A stretch of 31,293 nucleotides of DNA from Paramacrobiotus metropolitanus (Eukaryota; Tardigrada; Eutardigrada; Parachela; Macrobiotidae), in the NCBI RefSeq assembly GCF_019649055.1, contig NW_026570603.1:1-31293 (forward strand), written 5' to 3'. Below, in pieces: positions 1-10,380 of this stretch (its first letter is position 1; every line of letters begins with the position of its first letter). The notes below the pieces were generated by a model that made no database searches, was not told where the DNA came from, and was given only the letters and a program-made list of their open reading frames with translations. Made by a program: the position numbers and the translations under genes.

Positions 1-826
1 GTGGTGCTGTGTTGGTAACCGAGGTACGCGTATCCGTTGTCACAGGGCGCGGCCACCACGTGCGGCTGCATAGGGTAGGGATTGGCGGGGCACCGGGCCG
101 AGTCAATGTAAGGATACCAGTGAGTGTATCCGACCGCCCTACATGTGTGCACTTGTTTGTATCGAGCGCAACCAGAAGCTACGATTTAGCGTTCGTCAGT
201 CGGACTCCATCCTCAAAGTATCTAAGTGTGACATTTTTCAAATTTCATAAATCCAGTTCGCTTTTGCAGTGTTATCGGGCGCTCGCTCGGTGCAAATGAT
301 TTGAGCAAACCACCGCTATCTATTAAGTACAAGATCTATACTACGCGCGGCGCCCCATAGTTTTGAGATCTCTATAACCATAAAACTTCTGGAAAAACAG
401 ACAACGCCATTAGATCCGGGATAGTTCAGAAGTGGCCGGCACGTGTGTTTTTTTTATGAAAATATCGAGCCGGCATCAAGCCGGCATCAAGACCAGATTG
501 ATCCAACCCATCTTAAAGGTCACCTTGAAACTTAGAAATATTTGCCTAGATACAATACAAAATACCAATTGACATAATTATCACACTAATTAAACCGAAA
601 AACAAATAAATTATTGTACTTATTCAAACACTCGCGTTATTCAAACATCGCTACCGGTGTTGCCGAGCTCGAAACACGTTTAAAATCAACCGATATAAAA
701 TGTAAAAATATCAAATATAAAATCAATACGAAAAATCACTGGACGAGTGAGTGACCGAAACACCATAACTGCCCACTGAGCGGAATTTCTAGGTGAGTGA
801 GTCATCGAGCGGGCTTTGCTCTTGCT
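1..826. other. No gene recognised
   Basis: I see no supported coding region or RNA gene here. The reading frame at the left edge is short, has no recognisable domain and no clear splice sites. The only local structure is an 11-base direct duplication (CCGGCATCAAG at 470-480 and 481-491). Sequence from about 745 onward begins to resemble pieces of the minisatellite to its right (gtgaccga, aggtgagtga words). Confidence 0.5.
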
Positions 827-985
827 CACCTAACGGGCTCTGTGCACTGGACAGTAGTTGTAGCAGGGTCACATCCTCACCTAGCGATTTTTCTCCTTAC
901 CTAGCGATATTTCTTACTGGACAGGTTGAGCTCGGTCAGTCACTCACCTAGTGATTGAGTGCGTCAAAAAATCGCTAGGTGAGTA
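827..985. repeat. Inverted arm of the minisatellite with a palindrome
   Basis: Positions 827-872 are a reverse-complement copy of the 51-base unit found at 987-1445; the shared core is ACTGTCCAGTGCA. A second inverted pair lies inside: 876-892 (ctcacctagcgattttt) against 966-983 (aaaaaatcgctaggtgag). The array therefore has a left arm in the opposite orientation and could fold as a large hairpin. This may be an inversion inside a satellite or the end of a foldback element. No flanking target duplication was found. Confidence 0.65.
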
Positions 986-986
986 C

Positions 987-1445
987 GTGACCGAGCTAAC
1001 ACTACTGTCCAGTGCACGAACTCCGTTAAGTGATCTAGTGACCGAGCTACCACTACTGTCCAGTGCATAGATCCCGTTAGGTAGATGAGTGACCGAGCTA
1101 CCAATACTGTCCAGTGCACAGAGCCCGTTAGGTGAACGCGTGACCGAGCTACCACTACTGTCTAGTGGACGAACTCCGTTAAGTGATCTAGTGACCGAGG
1201 TACCACTACTGTCCAGTGCACAAACTCCGTTAAGTGATCTAATGAGCGAGCTAGCACTACTGTCCAGCGCATAAACTCCGTTAAGTGATCTAGTGACCGA
1301 GTTACCAGTACTGTCCTTTGCATAGATCCCGTTAGGTAGGTGGGTGACCGAGCTACCAAAGCTATCCAGTGCACAGAGCCCGTTAGGTAAACGTATGATC
1401 GAACTGCAATATTACTGAGCAAAATAGAGCTGGGCCTGCTAAGTC
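987..1445. repeat. 51-base minisatellite, nine copies
   Basis: Units begin with GTGACCGAGCTAC or a variant at 987, 1038, 1089, 1140, 1191, 1242, 1293, 1344 and 1395, a constant 51-base step. Each unit continues with an ACTGTCCAGTGCA core, then ACTCCGTTAAGTGATCTA or a CCCGTTAGGTG variant. The last copy is degraded, and a further partial one starts near 1454. Because 51 is a multiple of three, frames on both strands stay open across the units. I read that as a by-product of the period and not as a gene. Confidence 0.85.
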
Positions 1446-1453
1446 CTTAATGG

Positions 1454-2043
1454 GTGACCTATCTAGCACCACTGTCCAGTCTTAGCGTCCTTTTAGTTTG
1501 TAATGTGATACTCTCGTGGGTGATTAGATTCGGATGGTTTTTCGCTAAGAAAATTTTACAAAAAATGATCTGTAAAGTCAAAGTAATTGCGTTCGACTGC
1601 ACGAAACCAAAACATCTATTTTTTTATAAAATTTTTGTTATCGGGCTCTTCAGATTTATCCGTTCTAAGTTAACAATCCGTAAACCGGCCAAGGAGTTTA
1701 GAACCCAAGAAACGCGGAGGCGAAGCCGAGGCTGTTTCTTGTATGGTACATAATATTAATGACCGGCGTGCATGTGTGTGTATCTGGATTCGGGTGGCGG
1801 TGTTAGAGTGTGATTGACGGATACCACTTGTTTCTTAATCGCTGAACATAGGTAACCTTTGCATGCTTCGCTTCGATCGATTAACGAAAGTCATACACTT
1901 GGGCAGTAAATTACGGTGATTTGTAACCACAAGCGGGAAATAGAGTTGACTACGTACTGCGAAAACAATAAAAATTACTGCAAACTTCTTGCTATTGCTG
2001 TACACGTAAACTATTTTGCAGAGTTTGTCGGTTATGGCAGCAA
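1454..2043. other. No gene recognised
   Basis: AT-rich sequence between the minisatellite and the next gene. A frame starting near 1454 is open for about 100 codons, but it begins inside the degraded repeat and has no domain, splice signal or coding texture that I can support. It may contain the promoter or the first exons of the plus-strand gene that ends at 3017. Confidence 0.4.
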
Positions 2044-3017
2044 GTGCTAACTAGCTCCTGGGCAACGACAGATGTTTGTGTCACCGTTGATTTTCAAGCT
2101 ATAAGCAGACAACCTCCGGGCCTTCGTGAAACGGAAGGCTACCACATTGGATACATGATGGATTACAGCATAACGCACTCAACCAAAGCTCTAGTTTTAA
2201 TTAATCTGGGGTGTCGCGGTTGCGTCTTTACCGACATGTACACTATCTATTCCTTATTTTCCCTAAAGAGTTTTAAACTGCTATATATTTTGATCAAAGA
2301 CTTCAGTGCGTGTTCGGAACTTATTCCAACTGAGACAGGTCATCGCCTAGTGCGCCTGCCGGTACTTATGCCGGTTTGCCGGCAGTTGTTGGTGGTTAAC
2401 TGCACCATAGTAAACGCTGTCTCCTGTTCCAACCACTTCGACCGCGATGAGCGTCTAATATCTAGCGATGTCTTACTTTCGAAAAAGCTCGACGTTACGG
2501 TTCCTAGGATGTCGTTTGATTGTTCAGCTAATGCCGGCGAAATCCTGCGATGCTTCATGGATATTCTAGAGAATTCTCTGCCACCAGCAGATTCCATTAA
2601 GCAACGAGTGAAGCAGCAGCATCAGCTGATGATGGAAACGGTACCTTACCCAGATGGCTGGCTCAAGTTTCGAAAACTGTTAAAGAGGTGAGTGCGACCA
2701 TATAAAATGCACTGCAATGGAGCGCTAAGGTACTATGTATCATGATCAGTACATTAACGAAATTGCAGCTTCCTCGGTGCAAAAAAGCGTAAAATATGCA
2801 GCACTGCTAATCTCGTTAATGCCATAGTCGAGTACGTATACATGTAATGTAAAAATTTTGCAGGCACACGTTTACACGACCCGTGGAAAATGATAATGAT
2901 GCATTTTGGGATAATTTGGATTTAAGACGTTTCGAGGATCTGCCGCTTAGCCGCTATATTCTGCACTTGATCAATTTTAATAATGATTTGCCTCTAGAAG
3001 ATGTTCATCCCTTTTGA
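2044..3017 (+). CDS. Unknown protein, spliced plus-strand gene (5' end uncertain)
   Basis: The clear part is two exons. The first is open to 2687 and ends AAAGAG before GTGAGT; the second starts at 2864 after TTTTGCAG and ends with TGA at 3015-3017. The join keeps the frame (AG plus G makes Arg), so the intron is 176 bases. The second exon adds about 50 residues rich in Asp, Asn and Leu. The first exon contains a Cys-containing stretch followed by a helical, charged end (SIKQRVKQQHQLMME). No domain is recognised. The first exon opens without an ATG at 2044 and has a hydrophobic stretch around 2200-2310. An internal acceptor such as GACTTCAG near 2306 could mean that part of it is intron. Splice structure is seen; function is unknown. 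Confidence 0.55.
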
Positions 3018-4066
3018 AATTATTATGGGAACTACTGTTCACGAAGATGCACTTTTTAATAGAAGCACACACCTTACCATTAACCTTATCAGTCGCCAAT
3101 CTCGCCATGTGGCTATAAATGCCGTTCGAGGTGGTATCGTACAGAGGGACCGAGCCTCCGAGACACGCTTTGCTTTGTCGTTCGTACATAGGTATTGTAG
3201 CTATGGGTCTGGTGGGCAGCAAAAGTTTTAGCACGTAACGATTGCCTCCTCGCTGAAAATAAATTCGCATCAAATCTCTATTACTTCCAGGTAAAGTCTA
3301 CAGTATCTGTAACATTTACCAGTTCCGCCTATACTACTGTAGAGCGGCACTGCATTTACTTATTATTAGGTATTCACGGGATATTCGTTAAATGTTATGC
3401 ACCAGTGACATGCAACCGAAATATCCATCTGCAAACGGCGGCCCTTCTATTCATGATTACATGATTTACATCGTAATTGTACTCGTATAGTCTTACCAAA
3501 TGCTTTAACATAATAATTGGCATTATTAATTGCTTTAACATATACATGTACTTGCTCGCACAGATTATGGTGTTGGCAGTATGTTGAAGTATTCCAGTAC
3601 AAATCGTATCGATTACACCACTTTAATCATGTTTCAAGTACTTAAATCACCTGTTAATTTGATGTTCCTACTTGAAGTAGCTATAACGTACCTACGTTAG
3701 GAAAATATTCATTCCTCATTCCTGCACAAAAACCCAACAACTGTTGAAATTATTTCGAATAAGAAAACCATACAAATTAAATACCACCTTATACGTAAAC
3801 CACCGTACAAATTAATTATTATAATAATTTTAAACAACCGACAGAAATCTTTAAGTGGGGTAGAATAACTAATAATGCCATTCCGCTGAGTTGAATTAAT
3901 TTGATTGTGAATACAGGTTGAGGCTATCACAGCACAACTAATGTATTATGTATCTACAACTTTGTATGCAGTACATGAGCAAAATTTTGGTTCCGGCGGA
4001 ATCCGGCCATCTTATACAGAACTCGTATCAATTTTGTTTCAATTTTCTCGGCAGAATTGTTTATTA
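3018..4066. other. No gene recognised
   Basis: AT-rich stretch between a plus-strand gene ending at 3017 and the minus-strand CoA-transferase exon ending at 4067, so the two genes converge. I see only short random frames and no repeat, RNA gene or conserved element. Confidence 0.5.
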
Positions 4067-4521
4067 TCAAACCATCACGTCTCGCGCGAGAAAAAAGCAA
4101 TCATCGATCCGACCAATTAGCCACCGCCGCGCAGATACTTGTACAGATATAAAACCATAAAACCCGATCCCAATAAAAAAACAACCTCCACCGCCTGCTA
4201 TGACCGGACTGGCAGTCCCAGAAAAAAACAATAAATCTGTTATTTCTCCGGGATTGTATTCCATGGTTTTCACATTGGCATCCACTGCAAATTCACATCC
4301 CGTTGTGCCGATCACATCGGCGACCGCCACTCCCTCCGCCAGTTCCGCCAGACGCAGTGTTCCATTAATATAGGCCTTGTCCACGACAAAGACACACTTC
4401 TCCGTGAGGATCATATCGACGACACCTTTACCGGTCAGGGCAATGTACACTCGTTGAGGATCTTGGGATCATTCTCCTTCGATGTGTGCTCCATCACGAC
4501 TATTCTAGTACTCTTTACCAC
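4067..4521 (-). pseudogene. Succinyl-CoA:3-oxoacid CoA-transferase, C-terminal exon, frameshifted
   Basis: The exon starts at 4521 after TCGTGCAG. It encodes the family's C-terminal region: the VVMEH segment, a frame break, then LTGKGVVDMILTEK, then VFVVDK and TTGCEFAV. This matches the end of mitochondrial SCOT, which moves CoA from succinyl-CoA to acetoacetate in ketone-body use. One base is missing in a C run near 4441-4445 (TTGCCCTGACC), so the two halves lie in different frames. After the normal end (about residue EFAVDAN) the frame runs on for about 65 residues. This tail includes a Gly- and Phe-rich hydrophobic stretch not typical of the family, possibly intron or untranslated sequence. 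Confidence 0.75.
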
Positions 4522-4888
4522 CTGCACGAAAAGCTTAAAAAATAAATGGTAAAATTAAGAGCATCTTTCTCTTGCGAAATTTCGGACATTATGCCATCGG
4601 CAACCAAACCGGAAACGTAAACCGCTATCATTACCTACTCTAGCCATAACACTATGATAACAAACATTTATGTAGCCAGCCTCATTGATGTGTCTACGAG
4701 TTAATTTAAACTGTTTAATAAACAGATATTTCAAAACATGCAGTTCACACGGACATTTTTGATATAATGGTTATTATACAAATCAACGAAAGCAGTTTTT
4801 CGGATGCTGCGACAGCAAAGTTTGCTGAGCAATGAGCACCACTGATATAACGTTAAAAATTAAACCATTCCACGAAGACTTACTGTAC

Positions 4889-5181
4889 CTTTGTTCCGGC
4901 TGCACTGGCCGACACGAGATCCATAGCGCCGCCCATCCCCTTGACCATCTTCTCCGGGAATCATCCAGTTGGCCAGATCGCCGCGCTTCGACACCTGCAG
5001 GGCGTCCAGCATCGTCAGGTGAATGTGCCCACCGCGGATCATCGCGAAGGATTCATCGCTGCTGAAGTAGCTGGCCCCGGGCAACACCGTCACCGTCTGC
5101 TTGCCGACGTTGATCACATCGGCGTCCACTTGCTCCTTGGTGGGATATTCACATTCACCACAGCCCAGTATTCCGTTTTCA
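4889..5181 (-). pseudogene. Succinyl-CoA:3-oxoacid CoA-transferase, catalytic exon, frameshifted
   Basis: The exon is bounded by TTTTTGTAG (acceptor, exon from 5181) and AAAG/GTACAG (donor after 4889). It begins with ENGILG, the segment holding the catalytic glutamate that forms the CoA thioester in this family. It continues through [24 protein letters not shown], and [10 protein letters not shown]. Just after MIPG one extra G (CCCGGAGAAGATGG) shifts the frame; the expected [10 protein letters not shown]-type continuation is present in the next frame up to the donor. The catalytic residue and surrounding loop are well preserved, so loss of function, if real, is recent or reflects assembly errors. 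Confidence 0.8.
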
Positions 5182-5954
5182 CTACAAAAACAGAAGAATT
5201 TTGTAAAAAAATTATTGCAAAATGTAATGCTGTCTGAATACTAGAAAATTATTATCGAAATCACGCTAACATAACGTTCCAGCACAGAATACCAGCCGCA
5301 ACTCTACCTAACAGCTCACAGCTGATCGATCGCCTATTCACAAGTCTTGCATCGATACTGCACTTACTAATTACGTATTTACGAACTTCATCTGTTAAAA
5401 TTAATAGTGTCCGCGCTTGCAGCTTTTGTGAATTTAGTGGCTATCGAAAGGTTTAACCACAAACCAATGTGTCGAAAACTCAGCTGCAACATTCAAAAAA
5501 TTTATTCAGATATCGTTTTAAACACTCCAAACCCATTTTGCATGACGGCCGTCACAACAAGCACTTCCGGAACGCTTTGCTATCATTTCTAATTCTTTGG
5601 CAGTTTCTGTAGTGCATGCAATTTTTGCTTTCACTCGGATGTTTATGACAGTTTTCACATAATATGTAAGAGCACCTTTTTCAGCAACACGGGAACTGAT
5701 GCTTGAAACAACCACGTAATACTGACTCTTTATCAAGCACACAAATGAAATACCGAATTAATAAATAAATTCGCTGAAGTAAGAGAGACGTTCCTCAAAC
5801 ACAACTATAAAATAATCCGTTTGATTACGGCAAAACAACTACAATATGCGGAGCAATAAAAAAATCAGAAACTTAAAAAGACAAAAAGAATTAAAACAAA
5901 GAAAACGTTGGAAAAAAACATGTACTTTCATCCCTTGCGAATTTGATTACTAAC

Positions 5955-6171
5955 CAGCATGGGTGCCCAGATTGCCATACATCCCGTCCTTGAACTCCTT
6001 GGCCGCGCGGCGGTTGTTTAACATTTTCGACTCGCGGGTCTGGCTGGCGATGTCGATCTTCTTGTTGGGCCCGTACTTGATGGGGGCGCCGCGCCCTCGT
6101 GCATCAGGGTGCCCACGGCGGTGGGCGTGTAGAAGGCCGGGATGCCGGCACCGACACTCGGCCAGTGTGCC
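5955..6171 (-). pseudogene. Succinyl-CoA:3-oxoacid CoA-transferase, fused N-terminal exon with internal deletion
   Basis: The exon starts at 6171 after ATTTTAG and encodes GTLAEC, then after a one-base shift GAGIPAFYTPTAVGTLMHEG, then after a second shift a segment equivalent to APIKYG..IASQTRE. Directly after that comes RRAAKEFKDGMYGNLG, which in the family lies well over 100 residues further on, after the linker between the two halves. So one exon joins two distant parts, with about 130 codons missing. It ends CATGCTG before GTTAGT. Two frameshifts plus the deletion argue for a dead or chimeric copy. The normal N-terminal start of the enzyme is not found in the window. Confidence 0.75.
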
Positions 6172-6757
6172 CTAAAATGATTCACATACTTAATAATTTT
6201 TCCTTGCCTACGTTTGCGCTGAAAAGTTAGGCAAATCATACTTAAAAGAATGATGATGGTTACAGCAGAATTTACAGCATAACACTTGGACATTACAACT
6301 AAACAGAAACTCATTACAAACAATTTTATTCCCAGAAATACCGTCGAACAGCCGTTGCATTGTTAACAGAGAAACCTGAGTAAAAAATATTCCATCAACT
6401 TGCCAAATTTTTCCGAGGGAAAATCAGTAACTACTCAGTACAAAAAAACCACAAACCAATCATACTCGTCCGGTTTGTCTGAATATTGTACACACCGCTA
6501 AAATTACTCATGAGAAATAAACGAAATCACCGCCAGATTTCTCCAACAAAAATAAAATATAGGGGCAACATAGTGTTAAAATTCTTGTTAAGCAAAGAAC
6601 TGTCTTGCTTCGATTAGGAAATATTTTTGTCCCTGTGTTATAATACGTAAAACAGCTGGATGGAACAAGAACACGGCTATGGACAGGATCACAGCTTCAA
6701 GGGAAATGATAAGTGTCATGGTGAATGGACTCGTAGTCGTGGCCAGCAGCAGATTAA

Positions 6758-8382
6758 TTAATGTCGGCGTTCCATGGCAGCGGCACAGGTTACGCCCGCC
6801 GCCAAAACTCCTCTGGAAAGAACAGTATACTGTCAACACCTGATATAAGTAACCATAAGCTTGCCATAAGCATAAAGAGACTAGAATTTACGCGCAAAAG
6901 GTTTGAATAAACTTGCTGGTACTGACACCTATAAGTTGGTTAGGGAACATCAGCTAAGACAGTAATCAATAAAATCGGAAAGAGCATTGCTACAAACTGG
7001 CAATATTTGTAGTATCAACTATTAAGTATTTAATACATAACGTATCTCGAGCAATTAATGAGGAAATGCTCCGACTGTCATTGGCACTGTTGTAAACGTT
7101 GTTTTTTAAACCGGAAATAGGCCTTGATATTGTTACCACACTGTCGAAGTAATAGAGTAATTAGAGAACTATAGCTGTAAGTTAGTACCTGCTATCTTAC
7201 TCACTGTAAATTTCAAACAATAACTCTTAACAATAAGGTTTTCAATAATAATTTTCAAAACAAATTCCATAATTCAATACATGTGCATTTACCGTATAGA
7301 ATTGAGTAGCGCGGCCTGATTGCCTATGAGGTGATCCGGACGAAGATAAACGTAGCGCGCTTGGCCTTCTCCGATAACATTTCGCCAGCCCTCGAAATGG
7401 TTTCGCATATCAGCGGTAAGATGGAGCGCAGTTAAAAACGCCTCCGTACCTGGAGCTTCCGGAATATCCGCGTCTGCAACACATGCCACAAGGTTACACT
7501 TTCATCCTCGACATCCTTGATTGCTATTATAATGGCGGATTATGATAATTTTTTATCGTTAACAGCCACAATTTCTCATCTACTTAGCTGATTTTTAAAC
7601 ACTTTTCGAAAGCTTAATTTTACCTCAATTTAGAAAAAATTATTCTATACAGATAGTTTATTAGCAACAGCCTTCCAAATAACAAAAAATGCTAGCGCTG
7701 GTACACTACTTGACAAGTTTACAGTTAAAATTGTTAAATATAAAAAAAAGCAAACAAAGTCTCTCGGGTTAAATGGTACCGGACAAATTAATCTGCCTAG
7801 TAGAGTACAGTTGTAAAGATTTTTACACATGCAGTCTACAAGATACAGTACAGTCTGATACAGACAACCACGCTGTGCATCGGCAACATAACAACCGCTG
7901 GATAATATTCACGCTCGGAAATTAATAAGTCTAATCCCAGATCAATTTTTTCGAGAAAAATTCCTGACAGCGTCAATAAGAAACAAGCTGTAAAGATTAC
8001 AGGATGCTCTGCGCGGAGACCTAAAGGTTACTTTTAGACTACTCGGAGACGCTACATCAGTTAGCTAACGGGCCATGACCAAGCTAAGCCTCACAGAAAT
8101 TCCTTTACATAACGAAAAATTGTGGAACACGAGAATTAAAGATAACCTACTACGTTTACTGAAAACGGAAAGGTCGACTTGTAAGAATCAAAAATTTCAA
8201 TAGGCAAAATCCCAGAGCCCGACTGACTGACCTTGATCAAATTCAAATATGATCGCTCGCAGTGAAGCCCCCGCCTGATTTGCTGCCCCAGGCATGGCAG
8301 CCACGCAAACTAATTTTCCCGCTGCATCGCTCACGAATGCCATATTTGGAGCAAATAGAATGAGGAAATAAGGCTGGTGCAT
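6758..8382 (-). CDS. Small three-exon gene, unknown function
   Basis: Exons at 8382-8232, 7473-7293 and 6812-6758 are joined by GTCAGT...TGTTGCAG and GTAAAT...CTTTCCAG introns. Both joins keep the frame (phase 1, then phase 2), and the last exon ends GVLAAGVTCAAAMERRH with TAA at 6760-6758. Two in-frame ATGs are possible starts, 8382 and 8343; the second (MAFVSDAAGKLVC) looks more like a protein start. The product is about 115 to 130 residues. It has a small-residue-rich beta-like start, an acidic middle (DADIPEAPG), an aromatic and basic segment (HFEGWRNV) and an Ala-rich end. I recognise no family. The consistent three-exon frame makes a real gene likely. Confidence 0.65.
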
Positions 8383-9656
8383 TAATAGACGAGTAAAAGG
8401 TTACGGTCACTGTGTTACTACGCTAATAACGAAAATTCTCGACTGCAAGAGGAAGAAGATCAGACTGCAAGTCGCACTGCCAACAAAATCCGTCGTTTAT
8501 ATAGCGGCAGCGCTAACTCTACGCTTGTACAGGTATTGGACGTTCTACCGAATTGCAAGACATGCGTCTACGTGGCGTACTGAGCATGCAACCAAGATTG
8601 GCATCCCGACAATAGATCCAGTCAGGGGTTGACCGCCTCGCGCGGTTATCGCCCAAGAGGAACACTTATCCATTTTCACAATCAGCGTTTCCGGCATCAT
8701 GCAACCATAAGTTATTAGGGTTGCTGCGAATCACACTGTTCTGTGTTCACCGCTTTCTCATGTGTTTTCTGGCTTTTAAGACAGATATCTATCTGTAACT
8801 ATCTCATTAATTAATTTTTAATTACGCTACAAACACAAGCACATGTACGAGTACATTGACACAAACAGTAGCCTCTCCATAATTACTACAGTAATACAGC
8901 GCCATAAAATTTTCGAATCTCACTGAGGATCACTTCAGCATGCCGACAAGCACCTCGGCACTGCCACTGTTCTGTGTTCCGAAAACGAAACATGAATTAC
9001 ACTACTACAGTACTCGAAAAATTGCAATATCCCTACGTAAACATGTCAGCCGCATGCACATTCATTCTATCGGTATACAACACAACCTCCACTCAACCAC
9101 AACCTCCGAATCTGGTGCCATTCTAACGTTTATCCACAATTTCAACCGGAGGATTTATTGAGTACTGCTGTCGTGTATAAGCGTTCACGCCGATTAAGGC
9201 TCCATGAACAATCTTTACTCTTCCACGCCTGTAATGCTCAGTCGGTAGGCACTCATACTCTCAAACTGTAACAGAAGAACTATGGTGGAGATAAGACGAA
9301 CGAGTCGGGAACACAGGAACTCAGGAATCCCTCAGGAACACTCTAACCACAACTTCCGGTCGTAAGTCCTGTGAGGATCGGCAAGAGCTAGGACGATTGT
9401 GTCACGAGCAAACCTGTATACTAAGCGATAATCCGGGAACAACTATGCACTTCAGTAGGAACAAGTATTGCTGTCTCTTTATCCAATTCACATCACAGTT
9501 CACAACGCTAGGAAATTGTAATTAGAAGCAGTCTCAGAAGTAAATCTCAGACTACTGATACTGATATTAGGCATCACCAGAACTTATATAGACTTCGCGT
9601 TATGACATCATATACATCGCTAGTAAAAGAGAACAGCAAATCACAGCATTGATTGA
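8383..9656. other. No gene recognised
   Basis: No supported coding region. A 15-base word (CACTGTTCTGTGTTC) occurs near 8731 and again near 8966. A short CAGGAA-type repeat lies around 9310-9340. The 5' flank of the small minus-strand gene starting at 8382 should lie here. Confidence 0.45.
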
Positions 9657-9680
9657 TTAGATTATCCGTTGTGTTGCAGG

Positions 9681-9988
9681 TGGAAGGCGGACAGTCAGCA
9701 TCCGTACGTACATCCGGCGTATGATCCTACTCCCATACGTCACCCCCACGAACGATGCTTGGCCGTGCCAAAATAAACAATCCATCCCGCAACATCCCAG
9801 TGCGATTGTGCACTTCCATCCATCCTGATCCCGATCCACCGCACAATCCACGCGTCCATCCGATGCCCAATGTGACTGTACGCCGCGATTCCAGAGAGTT
9901 AGTGTGTGGAACCCTTGACAAAGAGGCATCCGGAAGTCCACGGGTTTGGCAGGGCGGAGGTCCAAGGATCCAGGAAGGCGAACTATGA
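9681..9988 (+). pseudogene. Possible His/Pro-rich exon fragment
   Basis: After an acceptor-like GTTGTGTTGCAG (ending 9680), two overlapping plus-strand frames have similar His/Pro-rich character. One contains SQHPYVHPAYDPTPIRHPHE and stops near 9773. The other, from about 9755, contains SIHPDPDPPHNPRVHPMPN and ends at 9988. The change of frame between two similar compositions suggests a frame break in one old coding exon. The opposite strand is also open here, so composition alone may be responsible. I cannot name a product. Confidence 0.25.
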
Positions 9989-10380
9989 GTTACTGTGCCG
10001 TTTGAGTTGGGATGGTGTTTTGTATGTACAGTATACGGCATAAAGCTTTATTAATTGTGAAATTAAAATCTTAAATGTGATTGTGTGCAATTCTGTAGAA
10101 CTATGCATTAAACGAACGAGACCGCGATAACCAACAACCAGTAGTATTCTTACGAATTCTCGAGTACTACAAATCACATCGTATAGCAACAAATGTCAAC
10201 AACAACAAACAAGCTACAAATAAGCGTATCAAAATGGTGAGTGCAATCTACTAGCGCACTAATACAATAATGTAAACCAGTAAAAGGCAACAAAATCAAG
10301 AGTCAAGGCAATGCAACAAAGCCAGTAATAATATGAGATCAAAGAAAGCAACCAAGGTCAATGTCAAAGGTGAGTCAAGG
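9989..10380. other. No gene recognised
   Basis: AT-rich gap between the His/Pro-rich fragment and the 3' end of the minus-strand RG-rich gene. It probably holds the 3' untranslated region of that gene. No element is recognised. Confidence 0.4.

Noticed and set aside
964-1422. Open frames across the 51-base repeat on both strands
   Set aside because: A period divisible by three keeps frames open by itself. There is no start context, splice site or composition difference between strands.
6588-6839. Possible N-terminal remnant of the CoA-transferase (frame with GGG..LC.. and LINLLLA)
   Set aside because: The same sequence is explained better as the last exon of the small gene in another frame, with a good acceptor, phase match and stop codon. 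The resemblance to the enzyme is short and needs several changes.
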